Source: Porphyromonadaceae bacterium FC4
GTDB lineage: Bacteria > Bacteroidota > Bacteroidia > Bacteroidales > Porphyromonadaceae
DNA: 64,000 nt
Reading direction: 5' to 3'
Assembly: GCA_900120395.1 (NCBI GenBank)
Contig: LT635552.1
Coordinates: 124,001-188,000, forward strand
Part shown: one piece after another, positions 1 to 8,861 of the stretch
Numbering within the stretch: the stretch's first letter is position 1
Layout: the number at the start of each line of letters is the position of its first letter
Position numbers and translations under genes: made by a program
The notes under the pieces: generated by a model
Databases searched by the model: none
What the model was told of the DNA's origin: nothing
What the model saw: only the letters and a program-made list of their open reading frames with translations

Positions 1-717
1 TTTCATGCAGATCTGTACTACGACTGGGCGTTCGCCCGAGATTGGCACGTACGCATAGAGGGCTACTGGCAGCACCTGTACAAAATCCCCGTAAAGGACG
101 ACCCCGACTCCTCACTGACCATACTCGATGTGGGGGTCACCTCCGACAACAGCATCAACCCCACCCCGGGATTGGTCAATAAGGGTACCGGACGCAACTA
201 CGGTGTCGAGCTGACGCTGGAGAAGTTCATTAGCCAAAACTACTACCTCCTGACCAACCTAACACTGTTCTCCTCGACGTATACCAACGGCTTTACCAGC
301 CAGAGGTGGCACACAGCTATGGACGGAGGGTACATCTTCAATCTCTCCGGAGGCGGGGAGTACCCCCTCAACGAGAAGTGGACACTCCTCGCCGACCTCA
401 AGTGTACAGCCGGTGGAGGAAAACGCTACTCACCACTCCTGGAGGCAGAGTCCCTCGACGCAGGAGAGATGCGCATAGATGTCGCCAAGACCAACGCCCT
501 ACAAATGCGTCCCTACTTCCGAGGGGATGTGCGTCTCGGCTACCGTCTGACCGGCAAGAAGAACACCCAAGAACTAGCAATCGACCTGCAAAACATCACC
601 AACCGACGCAACGTCATGGGGCTGTCATACGACTCCAAGACCAACGACTACAAAGAGGTACTGCTCACCGGCTTTGGCATAATGGCGACTTGGCGCATCA
701 ACTTCACACTAAAGTAG
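1..717 (+). CDS. TonB-dependent outer membrane receptor, C-terminal part
   Basis: This is the 3' end of a gene that begins before the window; the reading frame is open from base 1 and the visible part is 238 residues. It shows the alternating aromatic and charged strands of an outer membrane beta-barrel (YYDWAFARDWHVRIEGYWQ near the left edge, LAIDLQNITNRRNVMGLSYD near the end). The pattern LxxxNITNRRN followed by a final strand is typical of the last strands of TonB-dependent receptors of Bacteroidota. Without the N-terminal plug the substrate cannot be named. The last residues (WRINFTLK) do not end in phenylalanine, which is common in this phylum. A palindromic family A repeat lies about 115 bases downstream and could help end the transcript. 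Confidence 0.75.
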   Translation, partial: FHADLYYDWAFARDWHVRIEGYWQHLYKIPVKDDPDSSLTILDVGVTSDNSINPTPGLVNKGTGRNYGVELTLEKFISQNYYLLTNLTLFSSTYTNGFTSQRWHTAMDGGYIFNLSGGGEYPLNEKWTLLADLKCTAGGGKRYSPLLEAESLDAGEMRIDVAKTNALQMRPYFRGDVRLGYRLTGKKNTQELAIDLQNITNRRNVMGLSYDSKTNDYKEVLLTGFGIMATWRINFTLK

Positions 718-832
718 CCGTCATTTCCCTTCGAAAGCCCTCATCCGAAAGCGGGCATCTACACTTTTGGGATGACCGCCACACTAGGCATCACTCTATT
801 TTGGGGAGGTACGGATCGGAGCAAAAAAAATC

Positions 833-884
833 GACGGATAGTAGCAATCTCTTTCCAGTAGGAAACTTTTGGCTACTATCCGTC
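833..884. repeat. Family A repeat, single palindromic copy
   Basis: A 13-base arm GACGGATAGTAGC (833-845) is matched perfectly by its inverse GCTACTATCCGTC (872-884), with the core TTTCCAGTAGGAAA between them. The whole forms one long hairpin. Other copies in the window have two direct units instead, so this one seems to be a head-to-head version. Confidence 0.85.
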
Positions 885-1177
885 AAATTTTCCTACACCC
901 CCATCTGTTTGCTTATCAAGAACATACAAGATTAAGTCTTTTAACCTTAATCGGGATAGCACAAAAGGCTGACCCCCCGCTAAGAGCCCGGGGCAATGAT
1001 CCATGGCAGTCGCTGCAAACAGAGAGGGTTGAGAGATTATATGTAATTTTATGGTGACTTTGCTGCTACTTGGTGATCAGCACCATTGCGCCCAAATTCG
1101 GGCGGACATGGCAGGCTGTACGGGCTGACCCCAGTTCCACCTGAAGGGCATGTTCCCGCACATTGGTGGGAATTTTG
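885..1177. other. Intergenic stretch with no recognised gene
   Basis: I see no supported gene here. There is a 7-base inverted repeat GATTAAG/CTTAATC around 931-955 and a CCCCCCGCTAAGAGCCCGGGG-like GC-rich patch near 975, neither of which matches an RNA family I can name. Confidence 0.4.
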
Positions 1178-1185
1178 TAACTTTG
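1178..1185 (+). promoter_or_regulatory. Promoter -7 box for prfB
   Basis: TAACTTTG fits the Bacteroidota TAnnTTTG box. It is 62 bases before the ATG at 1248. No good -33 TTTG is visible. Confidence 0.55.
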
Positions 1186-1247
1186 CGGCGCAGGGGATGG
1201 AGGAGCTGTCTACATTTTTATTCACCCTATCAAACGAAGCAATTCAG

Positions 1248-2361
1248 ATGATAACATCAGACCAACTTAATGAACTGTTGGAGCGCCTCGATGCGCTGAG
1301 GAGGTATCTTTGACGTCGACTCGAAGAAGATACAACTCGAGGAAGAAGAACTAAGAACACAAGACCCGCACTTTTGGGACGATCCCAAGCAGGCGGAGGC
1401 ACAGATGAAGGTGGTCCGGGAGCTGAAGTCCTGGATCGGCGGCTATGAGGAGCTGGAGAGCCTGACCGAGGAGGTGAAGCTCTCGCTCGACTTCTTGAAG
1501 GAAGAACTGGTCACAGAGGAGGAGGTGGATAAGCTCTACTCTCGGGCGATCAACAAACTGGAGGAGCTGGAGCTGAAGAACATGCTCCGCGCCGAGGAGG
1601 ACCGCCTGGGTGCCGTCCTCAAGATCAACTCCGGTGCCGGGGGTACCGAGAGCCAGGACTGGGCATCGATGCTCGCCCGGATGTACCAGCGCTGGTGCGA
1701 GAAACAGGGCTACAAGGTGACCATCACCAACTGGCAGGACGGCGACGATGCCGGGATCAAGACCGCTACCCTACAGGTGGAGGGCGATCTGGCGTATGGT
1801 TTTCTGAAAAGCGAGAACGGTGTCCACCGCCTGGTGCGCGTGTCACCGTACAACGCTCAGGGGAAGCGGATGACCTCCTTTGCATCGGTCTTCGTGGTGC
1901 CCCTGGTGGACGATACCATCGAGATCGATGTCGACCCCTCGCGCATGTCGTGGGATACCTTTCGCTCGGGTGGAGCGGGCGGTCAGAACGTGAATAAGGT
2001 GGAGACCGGTGTGCGGCTCCGCTACCAGTTCGTAGACCCCGACACGGGCGAAGAGGAGGAGATCCTGATCGAGAACACTGAGTCGCGCAAGCAGCAGACC
2101 AACCGCGAAAACGCCATGCGGCTCCTCCGAAGCGAGCTGTACGACCGCGAGCTGGCACGGAGACGCCAAGCCCAGGAAGCGATCGAGGGCACCAAGAAAA
2201 AGATCGAGTGGGGCTCACAGATCCGCAGCTACGTCTTTGACGACCGGCGGGTCAAAGACCACCGGACGAACTACCAGACCTCGGATGTGCAGGGGGTGAT
2301 GGATGGAGAGATCGATCCTTTCATCAAGGCCTACCTGATGGAGTTTGGTGGCGAGGAATAA
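1248..2361 (+). CDS. prfB: Peptide chain release factor 2 with programmed +1 frameshift
   Basis: RF2 ends translation at UGA and UAA. The first 21 codons ([21 protein letters not shown]) end at an in-frame TGA (1311-1313). Translation must slip +1 on CTT TGA C and continue from GAC at 1312, giving about 370 residues, the usual RF2 length. The slip site has the classic form: an AGGAGG internal Shine-Dalgarno-like stretch just before TATCTTTGAC. The catalytic GGQ is at about residues 244-246. The stop-codon recognition tripeptide is SPY (about 199-201) where Escherichia coli has SPF. I start at 1248 because the promoter box lies at 1178 and the N-terminus matches RF2; an ATG 51 bases upstream is possible. 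The gene is intact, not broken. efp follows 46 bases later. Confidence 0.95.
1301..1314 (+). promoter_or_regulatory. RF2 autoregulatory frameshift site
   Basis: The motif is GAGGTATCTTTGAC: an internal Shine-Dalgarno-like AGGAGG that begins just upstream, the slippery CTT (1308-1310), the UGA stop (1311-1313) and the following C. Low RF2 slows termination here and favours the +1 shift, so the protein controls its own synthesis. Confidence 0.93.
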
Positions 2362-2407
2362 CTACGAAAATATACCTAACCAAGATACCGATAAGATAAA
2401 TAGAACT

Positions 2408-2974
2408 ATGGCTACGACAGCAGATTTTAAGAACGGCATGTGCCTGGATATCGATGGTACATACTACGAGATCGTAGAGTTTTTGCACGTAAAGCCGGGT
2501 AAGGGTCCCGCCTTTGTCCGCACCAAGCTACGCAACGTCAGCAACGGTCGCGTGCTGGACAAGACCTGGTCCTCCGGCGTGAAGGTGGAGGAGGTACGCA
2601 TCGAGCGTCGCCCCTACCAGTTTCTCTACAGGGATGAGATGGGGCTGGTCTTCATGCACCCAGACACTTTTGACCAGATCACCATCCCGGCGGAGGCGAT
2701 TGCCGGGGTGCAGTTTCTGAAGGACGGGGACATGGTGGAGGCGATGGTCCATGCCGGCACCGAGGAGGTCCTCACCTGCGAGCTCCCGGCACACGTGACC
2801 CTCGAGGTGACCTACACGGAGCCTGCCGTGAAGGGCAACACCGCTACCAACGCTCAGAAAAACGCCACCGTCGAGACCGGAGCTGAGGTGCAGGTGCCTC
2901 TCTTCATCGAGCAGGGCGAGCAGATCGTCATCGACACCCGCGATGGCGTCTACGTGAGCCGCGCTAAGGAGTAA
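2408..2974 (+). CDS. efp: Elongation factor P
   Basis: EF-P binds between the P and E sites of the ribosome and relieves stalling at consecutive prolines. The protein is 188 residues, the normal length, with the KOW-like N-terminal domain followed by two OB-type domains. The conserved loop KPGKG puts the usually modified lysine at residue 32 (position 34 in E. coli). I chose the ATG at 2408 ([10 protein letters not shown]) over an upstream in-frame start at 2345, which lies inside the end of prfB and adds 21 residues without family match. It follows prfB by 46 bases, so the two may be co-transcribed, and a strong terminator follows. Confidence 0.95.
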   Translation: MATTADFKNGMCLDIDGTYYEIVEFLHVKPGKGPAFVRTKLRNVSNGRVLDKTWSSGVKVEEVRIERRPYQFLYRDEMGLVFMHPDTFDQITIPAEAIAGVQFLKDGDMVEAMVHAGTEEVLTCELPAHVTLEVTYTEPAVKGNTATNAQKNATVETGAEVQVPLFIEQGEQIVIDTRDGVYVSRAKE

Positions 2975-2990
2975 CACCCTTTATCAAATA

Positions 2991-3040
2991 AAGGAGTCAG
3001 CCCGCAGAGGAATATCCTCCTGCGGGCTGACTCCTTTTTA
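2991..3040 (+). terminator. Rho-independent terminator after efp
   Basis: A perfect 16-bp stem, AAGGAGTCAGCCCGCA (2991-3006) with its inverse (3021-3036), is followed by T residues. Confidence 0.9.
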
Positions 3041-3109
3041 CATAGTCTTAGGTGCGAAGAACAGGGACAGAATGTGGAGGGTTGTTTCTTTTTTTGGCGG
3101 GAAAATAGT

Positions 3110-3117
3110 TAGATTTG
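3110..3117 (+). promoter_or_regulatory. Promoter -7 box for the peptide transporter
   Basis: TAGATTTG matches TAnnTTTG, 78 bases before the ATG. A T-rich stretch lies upstream but no clear -33 element. Confidence 0.55.
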
Positions 3118-3194
3118 TCCGTATGCATTTTTAGGAATGCTAAGAGATATAGGACTATATTACTAAAACTTACCAATCATAAAAACCTAAACGT

Positions 3195-5180
3195 ATGGCA
3201 AAAAGTCATCCTAAAGGGCTCATCATACTAGCCCTCTCCAACATGGGTGAACGCTTCGGGTACTATACCATGTTAGCGATTCTGACCCTGTACATGCAAG
3301 CAAAGTTTGGATTCAGCTCCGCTGAGACCAGTATGATCTACGGGACGTTCCTCGCCCTGGTCTACTTTCTCCCGGTCTTGGGCGGTCTCGTAGCGGACAA
3401 GTGGCTCGGCTATGGCAAGACGGTCCTCATCGGTATCTGCATCATGTTCTTTGGGTACTTGGTGCTGGGCTTGGACCTGGGCAACGAAGCGATGGGCATC
3501 TCCGTGATGTTCCTTTCCCTACTGCTGATCTCTGCCGGGACGGGGCTATTTAAGGGCAACCTCCAAGCACTGGTGGGTAAGCTGTATGATGATCCGCGGT
3601 ACTCCAAAAACAGGGACATCGCCTTTTCCATCTTCTACATGTTCATCAACATCGGTGCTTTTTTTGCACCAAGCATGGGTAATGCGATCACTAACTCGAT
3701 CCTCTCCAAGGAGGGCTACTACTACGATGCAGCAGTCCCCGGGAACTATGTGCGGCTGAATGACGCAACGGTCGACCCGGCTGAATTCACCGCAGCAGTA
3801 GCGCAGGATACGCACAACTGGTCTGAGCTGACCGCTGATGAGCAGGCGGAGAAGATCACCAAAGCGAAGAAGAGCAAGGGGGTGATGTTCCCGGCTGAGG
3901 AAGCACAGGTGCTCTTTAACCTCAAGCTCGCTGGGCTGCACCAGCTGACCTATGCGGGAAAGATTGCTCCAAATGACCCGATGGCGATTACCGAACAGGA
4001 CTATGCCATCATGGCGAGCCGTGCTCCTGAGGATGCTGCGCGCCAGGCAGAGATCCGTGAGCGTGTGGCTAATGTGGAGGTACCGGCGTCGCTGCTACCT
4101 GCGGGCGGCACGGGTGACTTTGCGCGCGACTTTGGTCAGCACTACGTGGCCACGACCCTCTCCAAGTCGTACAGCCTGGCGTTCTTCGTGGCATGTATCA
4201 GCTTGATCATCTCGATCTTGATCTTTACGCTCTTCCGGAGCACGTGGAAGTACGCTGACGTCACCGCTAAGCAGGCGGCAGCAAAGGCAGCACAAGCGGG
4301 CGTAGAAGTCGAGACAATGTCCAAGGAAGAGGAGCGCCAGCGCCTCATCGCACTGGGTCTGGTCTTCATGGTGGTGATTTTCTTCTGGATGTCTTTCCAC
4401 CAAAACGGCTTGACGATGACGTTCTTCGCACGCGACTACACCATGAGCAAGGTGCCTAGTAGTGGCTACATCCCCTTCTCGCTGCTGATGCTTATTCCGT
4501 TCATCTGCTTCATGTACGGTATCTACCTCAGTCTCTTCGGACTCCTCGGAAGTAAGAAGAACCCCGTCACAGGTGTCATCTTGATCGTGGTGGGTATCCT
4601 CGGACTGGTTGGCGGCTACTTTGTCGACATCAAGCCGATCGGCGATGCGCTGCGCAACATCACGCCGCAGATCTTCCAGCAGTTCAATCCCTTCTTCATC
4701 ATCCTGCTCACTCCGGTGACTGTAGGACTCTTTACCTACCTCAACCGCAAGGGCAAGGAGCCTAGCGCACCACGTAAGATCGGTATCGGTATGCTCCTGG
4801 CAGCACTCGGCTTCGTGGTCCTGCTTGTCGGCTCCATCGGTCTGCCCGACCCCAGCACGCTCGAGGGTACCAGCAATGTGCTCGTCTCTCCGTACTGGCT
4901 GATCAGCACCTACTTTGTCCTGACGCTCGCAGAGCTCTTCCTCAGCCCGATGGGTCTCTCCTTCGTCTCCAAGGTAGCACCACCCAAGTACTCCGGACTG
5001 ATGCAGGGCGGATGGCTCGCAGCTACTGCCGTGGGTAACCTGCTGGTAGGCGTGATGGGATCGTTCTGGGACAAGCTGTCGCTTGTGGCATTCTGGGGCG
5101 TCCTCATCGGTTGCTGTCTACTCTCTGCCGTCTTCATCTTTAGTGTCATGAAGAAGCTCGAGGCAGTCACCGAAGGCTAA
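3195..5180 (+). CDS. Proton-dependent oligopeptide transporter (POT/PTR2 family)
   Basis: This 661-residue inner membrane protein has about 12-14 hydrophobic segments in the major facilitator pattern and the POT signatures near the N-terminus (GERFGYY at residues 18-24) and LGGLVADKWLGYGKT. POT carriers import di- and tripeptides with protons, which suits a peptide-feeding organism. The family's ExxER motif reads NxxER here (N16, E19, R20), so the first glutamate is missing. A hydrophilic insertion of roughly 140 residues (about 170-315) interrupts the membrane segments; such inserts are seen in Bacteroidota members. It stands alone between two terminators with its own promoter. Confidence 0.88.
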   Translation: MAKSHPKGLIILALSNMGERFGYYTMLAILTLYMQAKFGFSSAETSMIYGTFLALVYFLPVLGGLVADKWLGYGKTVLIGICIMFFGYLVLGLDLGNEAMGISVMFLSLLLISAGTGLFKGNLQALVGKLYDDPRYSKNRDIAFSIFYMFINIGAFFAPSMGNAITNSILSKEGYYYDAAVPGNYVRLNDATVDPAEFTAAVAQDTHNWSELTADEQAEKITKAKKSKGVMFPAEEAQVLFNLKLAGLHQLTYAGKIAPNDPMAITEQDYAIMASRAPEDAARQAEIRERVANVEVPASLLPAGGTGDFARDFGQHYVATTLSKSYSLAFFVACISLIISILIFTLFRSTWKYADVTAKQAAAKAAQAGVEVETMSKEEERQRLIALGLVFMVVIFFWMSFHQNGLTMTFFARDYTMSKVPSSGYIPFSLLMLIPFICFMYGIYLSLFGLLGSKKNPVTGVILIVVGILGLVGGYFVDIKPIGDALRNITPQIFQQFNPFFIILLTPVTVGLFTYLNRKGKEPSAPRKIGIGMLLAALGFVVLLVGSIGLPDPSTLEGTSNVLVSPYWLISTYFVLTLAELFLSPMGLSFVSKVAPPKYSGLMQGGWLAATAVGNLLVGVMGSFWDKLSLVAFWGVLIGCCLLSAVFIFSVMKKLEAVTEG

Positions 5181-5245
5181 CAAACCGCTACACCGTGGTA
5201 AGCCGCGCGAAATCACCTAGCGTACTTACCACTGTTCAATCCCGG

Positions 5246-5290
5246 AGAGGGTGCGTCAGGACAAAAGTCCCGGCGCACCCTCTCTCTGTT
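5246..5290 (+). terminator. Terminator after the peptide transporter
   Basis: The stem AGAGGGTGCG (5246-5255) pairs with CGCACCCTCT (5274-5283), followed by a pyrimidine-rich tail. Confidence 0.75.
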
Positions 5291-5325
5291 TGTCTTGGCA
5301 TTCCTGCAGGGAATCTCCGGATACA

Positions 5326-5363
5326 AAAAAAGAGCTGACACCGAAAAAACGGTATCAGCTCTT
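5326..5363 (-). terminator. Terminator for tRNA-Asn
   Basis: Read on the minus strand, AAGAGCTGATACCG and its near-perfect inverse flank a TTTTTT loop and are followed by a run of T. It lies just past the 3' end of tRNA-Asn. Confidence 0.8.
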
Positions 5364-5374
5364 GAGAATCATTT

Positions 5375-5450
5375 GCTCTTCATCTTGGACTTGAACCAAG
5401 GACCCCCTGATTAACAGTCAGGTGCTCTAACCAACTGAGCTAATGAAGAG
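5375..5450 (-). tRNA. tRNA-Asn (GTT)
   Basis: A 76-base cloverleaf on the minus strand. The acceptor CTCTTCA (5450-5444) pairs with TGAAGAG (5382-5376). The anticodon loop is CTGTTAA, giving anticodon GTT, and the T loop is TTCAAGT. CCA is not encoded. Confidence 0.96.
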
Positions 5451-5491
5451 TGTTGTCGGGAGTGAGGTTAGCCTCATCTCTCTTTGCTCTG

Positions 5492-5522
5492 CAAAGGTAG
5501 TTCTATTTTTTGATTCCACAAA
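5492..5522 (-). promoter_or_regulatory. Promoter for tRNA-Asn
   Basis: On the minus strand TTTG (5522-5519) and TACCTTTG (5499-5492) are 19 bases apart, the expected Bacteroidota spacing, about 40 bases before the tRNA. Confidence 0.75.
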
Positions 5523-5626
5523 ATATTTCGCCCGTTATTTCCTATTTTTTCTCTACCGGTGGGGAACGACCCTTTTATTTTGCTCAGTGGAAGAGGGACT
5601 TTCTGGTTTTGGTTCACCCGAAATTG

Positions 5627-5658
5627 TTTGGGAATATACCTACTTCTAGGTACATTTG
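5627..5658 (+). promoter_or_regulatory. Promoter for rubrerythrin
   Basis: TTTG (5627-5630), 20 bases, then TACATTTG (5651-5658): a full Bacteroidota promoter 60 bases before the ATG. Confidence 0.8.
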
Positions 5659-5718
5659 TCATGAAACAAAACGGACGGCTGGGATGCCGTCACACTTATT
5701 CACCACAAACAAAACAGT

Positions 5719-6306
5719 ATGGAAAAGAAGAGTATTAAAGGTACCCAAACCGAAAAGAACCTACTCACAGCCTTTGCCGGTGAGTCTCAGGCTCGCAACC
5801 GCTACACCATCTTTGAGAGTGTGGCACGCAAAGAGGGCTACGGTCAGATCGCAGACTTCTTCAAGCAGACGGCAGACCAGGAGCGTATGCACGCCAAGAT
5901 GCTCTTTTCGCACCTAGAGGGTGGTCCCGTAGAGATTACTGCCACCTACCCCGCTGGGAAGATCGGCACGACTCGCGAGAACCTCCTCGAGGCAGCCGAA
6001 GGTGAGAACGAGGAGTGGACCGACATGTACCCCACTTTCGCACAGATCGCCGAGGATGAGGGGTTCCCCTCCGTGGCTCTCCTGATGCGCAACATCATGA
6101 AGGCAGAGCAGGAGCACGAGCGCCTCTACAGACTCTTCCTAGAGCGTATCGAAAAAGACAACATCTTCCAAGAGGAGGAAGAAGTGGTCTGGAAGTGCCG
6201 TGTCTGCGGATACGTACACAAGGGCAAACAACCACCCGCTAAGTGCCCGGTATGCCAGCACCCGCAGGGCTACATCGAGCGTCTCACCGATGCTCCGGTG
6301 ATCTAA
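5719..6306 (+). CDS. rbr: Rubrerythrin
   Basis: Rubrerythrin is a cytoplasmic peroxidase that reduces hydrogen peroxide in anaerobes. The 195-residue protein has a ferritin-like four-helix diiron domain (about 1-145, with conserved FAGESQARNRY and EQEHERLY stretches) and a C-terminal rubredoxin-like domain with cysteine pairs CRVC (160-163) and CPVC (176-179) that bind one iron. The length is normal for the family. The gene is monocistronic with a strong promoter. It indicates an anaerobe or microaerophile that needs oxidative defence. GC-rich family B repeats follow the stop. Confidence 0.95.
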   Translation: MEKKSIKGTQTEKNLLTAFAGESQARNRYTIFESVARKEGYGQIADFFKQTADQERMHAKMLFSHLEGGPVEITATYPAGKIGTTRENLLEAAEGENEEWTDMYPTFAQIAEDEGFPSVALLMRNIMKAEQEHERLYRLFLERIEKDNIFQEEEEVVWKCRVCGYVHKGKQPPAKCPVCQHPQGYIERLTDAPVI

Positions 6307-6354
6307 ACCGGCACGCAAGATAAGCCCACACAGCAGAGGGATACTAGGGTCGTC

Positions 6355-6600
6355 TGCACCCCGTCAGGGGTGCCTCCTTCATAGCCCGCGGTCGAGGTGC
6401 GCAGCACCGAAGCCCCCGGGTAAGCAAGCCCCAGCTTCCCTCCTTCCGACCCCGCCGGGGGTCGCCAATAGGTAAATCCGAAGGCGACCCCCGGCGGGGT
6501 CGCCGGTTGTTGGGAGGTTCGCCTTTTCCGGGGGGCATCGTCGGGGCGTTCGCCCCTCCTCGACCACCCCTCTATGAGAGGACGACCCCTGCGGGGTCTT
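6355..6600. repeat. Family B GC-rich hairpin cluster 1
   Basis: This stretch holds several short GC-rich hairpins: GACCCC..GGGGTC types, GAGGTGCGCAGCACCGAAG (about 6394-6412), and GGGGCGTTCGCCCC near 6553-6566. The same modules recur in five other intergenic spaces. Confidence 0.75.
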
Positions 6601-6690
6601 CTTGCTCCACTTGGAGCACCGCTACCACCGGAGGGGGATGCCCGGTTCCAAATACAGCTACCAAGTCTGGGCATGACTCACTAAAAATAG

Positions 6691-6698
6691 TATCTTTG
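6691..6698 (+). promoter_or_regulatory. Promoter -7 box for purA
   Basis: TATCTTTG, 68 bases before the purA ATG. Confidence 0.65.
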
Positions 6699-6766
6699 TA
6701 GGAGGTGGAATAGGTAAAAACACCGCCGGCATTTCAGACTAAAAAAACAGTTACACAGATAGAGAC

Positions 6767-8074
6767 ATGAATAAGAAAGTAGACGTGCTCCTCGGGCTCC
6801 AGTGGGGCGACGAAGGCAAAGGCAAGGTAGTAGACGTCCTGACGCCACACTACGACATGGTTGCGCGCTTCCAAGGCGGGCCAAATGCGGGACACACGCT
6901 TGAGTTTGACGACAAGAAGTTTGTCCTGCGCTCCATCCCGTCGGGGATATTCCAGGGCGGCAAGACCAACCTCATCGGCAATGGTGTGGTGCTCGACCCT
7001 GTGCTCTTCCGACAAGAAGCAGAGGAGCTGATGACCTCGGGCATCGACATCCGTCCGCAGCTCGTCATCTCCAAAAAAGCACACCTCATCCTGCCGACCC
7101 TTCGGATGCTGGATGCAGCAAACGAAGCGAGCAAGGGAGCAGCGAAGATTGGCACCACGGGGAAGGGCATAGGCCCGACCTATACCGACAAGATCAGCCG
7201 AAACGGTATCCGCGTGGGGGATGTGCTGCACGCCGACTTCCGGGATCGTTTCGAACAAGCCAAGCAGCGCCATGCCCGCATGCTGACCTCACTGACCGGC
7301 GAAGCCGATCCTCTGGACACAGAGGAGTACCGTCGGATGGAGGCAGACTTCATGGATGCCGTGGAGTACCTCAAGAGCTTCCGTATCGTAGACAGCGAGT
7401 ACCTGGTCAACGATGCCCTGCAGTCAGGGCAGACCATCCTCGCCGAGGGGGCGCAGGGGTCGCTCCTCGACGTGGACTTTGGCTCCTATCCCTTTGTCAC
7501 CTCCTCCAACACCGTCGCCGCAGGCTGCTGCACCGGTCTCGGTATAGCGCCTAGCCGTGTGGGGCGCGTGTACGGTATCTTCAAGGCGTACTGCACCCGT
7601 GTAGGTGCCGGTCCCTTCCCCACCGAGCTGGATGACGCAAACGGTCATGCCATGGCAGAGCGGGGCTTTGAGTTTGGAGCCGTCACCGGTCGCAAGCGCC
7701 GCTGCGGTTGGATCGACCTGGTGGCCCTCAAGTACACGACGATGCTTAGCGGGGTGACCGACCTCATCATGATGAAGAGCGACGTCCTGGACATCTTTGA
7801 TGAGATCAAGGCGTGCGTATCCTACGAGATTGATGGAAAGCATACCAACCACTTCCCCTTTGAGGTGGACTCAAGCATCACGCCTGAGTACAAGAGCTTC
7901 AAGGGGTGGAAGACCGACCTGACCAAGATGAGGAGCGAGGATGAGCTCCCCGAGGAGTTCATGGCGTATGTGCGGTTCATCGAGGAGTACCTGGGTGTAC
8001 CCATCACCATCCTATCCGTTGGCCCGGACCGCATAGAGACGATCCTCCGGGAGGGCTTTGTGTATAAGCACTAA
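6767..8074 (+). CDS. purA: Adenylosuccinate synthetase
   Basis: PurA joins IMP and aspartate using GTP, the first committed step to AMP. The 435-residue protein begins with the conserved phosphate-binding sequence QWGDEGKGK (about 13-21), then GGPNAGHT, and carries TTGKGIGPTYTDK and RKRRCGWIDL, all standard for the enzyme. The length fits the family. The start ATG at 6767 is 69 bases after the promoter box. A zinc protease gene begins 28 bases after the stop, so the two probably share a transcript. Confidence 0.97.
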   Translation: MNKKVDVLLGLQWGDEGKGKVVDVLTPHYDMVARFQGGPNAGHTLEFDDKKFVLRSIPSGIFQGGKTNLIGNGVVLDPVLFRQEAEELMTSGIDIRPQLVISKKAHLILPTLRMLDAANEASKGAAKIGTTGKGIGPTYTDKISRNGIRVGDVLHADFRDRFEQAKQRHARMLTSLTGEADPLDTEEYRRMEADFMDAVEYLKSFRIVDSEYLVNDALQSGQTILAEGAQGSLLDVDFGSYPFVTSSNTVAAGCCTGLGIAPSRVGRVYGIFKAYCTRVGAGPFPTELDDANGHAMAERGFEFGAVTGRKRRCGWIDLVALKYTTMLSGVTDLIMMKSDVLDIFDEIKACVSYEIDGKHTNHFPFEVDSSITPEYKSFKGWKTDLTKMRSEDELPEEFMAYVRFIEEYLGVPITILSVGPDRIETILREGFVYKH

Positions 8075-8102
8075 TTTTTTTCAAACAACAGATCTATACT
8101 CT

Positions 8103-8786
8103 ATGGACACAACCGTTTTTTGGGCACTGATCATCCTTGTAATGGTGGGTGGCGGCATCGTCCAGATGGTGCTGCAGTCACGCTTCAAGCGGTACAGCCA
8201 AGTACGACTCACGAGTGGCATGACCGGCAGGGAGGTGGCAGAAAAGATGCTCCACGATGCCGGGATCTACGATGTGCAGGTGCTCTCCACCACCGGCAAG
8301 CTCACGGACCACTACAATCCCGCCAACAAGACGATCAAACTCAGTGAAGTGGTCTACGACACCAACTCTGTCGCGGCAGCCGCAGTAGCGGCGCACGAGA
8401 CGGGGCATGCCATACAGCATGCACACGGCTATGCCCCCCTCAAGTTTAGGAGCGCCATGGTGCCTGTAGTGAGCTTTGCCAGCTCCATCGTACAGTGGGT
8501 ACTTCTCGCGGGGATCATACTGGTCAACACCTTCCCCAACCTGCTCCTGCTGGGTATCATCCTCTTCGGGCTCACGACACTCTTCAGCTTCGTGACCCTG
8601 CCGGTAGAGATCGACGCATCGCGGCGGGCTCTGGCGTGGCTGCAGAGCAGCGGCATCACCTCTCCGCAGCAGCAACCCATGGCGACCTCAGCCCTCAAGG
8701 CAGCCGCCTACACCTACGTTGCCGCAGCGCTCGGATCGCTCGTCACCCTACTCTACTACATCTCCATCTACTCCGGGCGGAAGTAA
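8103..8786 (+). CDS. Membrane zinc metallopeptidase, YugP family
   Basis: The 227-residue protein has an N-terminal membrane segment (about 4-24), the zinc-protease motif HETGH (98-102), and two further hydrophobic segments (about 120-165), followed by a C-terminal hydrophobic stretch. This arrangement fits the YugP (DUF/peptidase_M48-like) neutral zinc metallopeptidases of unknown substrate. The ATG at 8103 is preferred because the longer in-frame start at 8058 lies inside purA. It is probably the second gene of a purA transcript. A family A repeat follows 75 bases after the stop. Confidence 0.88.
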   Translation: MDTTVFWALIILVMVGGGIVQMVLQSRFKRYSQVRLTSGMTGREVAEKMLHDAGIYDVQVLSTTGKLTDHYNPANKTIKLSEVVYDTNSVAAAAVAAHETGHAIQHAHGYAPLKFRSAMVPVVSFASSIVQWVLLAGIILVNTFPNLLLLGIILFGLTTLFSFVTLPVEIDASRRALAWLQSSGITSPQQQPMATSALKAAAYTYVAAALGSLVTLLYYISIYSGRK

Positions 8787-8861
8787 TCCGGAAGCGGAGC
8801 CACGAGCAAAAAACAGAGCCCGTGCCATAGGATTTTTTGATCCTTCCGATCCGGGCAAAAA

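Noticed and set aside
930-1090. Cobalamin riboswitch upstream of prfB
   Set aside because: Some GC-rich and ATGGCAG-like bits are present but no B12-box pattern, and RF2 is not a B12-regulated gene.
1086-1313. A separate 75-residue gene before prfB
   Set aside because: Its last 21 codons are the start of prfB before the programmed frameshift; the part upstream is not conserved-looking and lies before the promoter.
1248-1313. prfB as a pseudogene because of the in-frame TGA
   Set aside because: The TGA is in the classic CTT TGA C frameshift context with an internal Shine-Dalgarno-like site.
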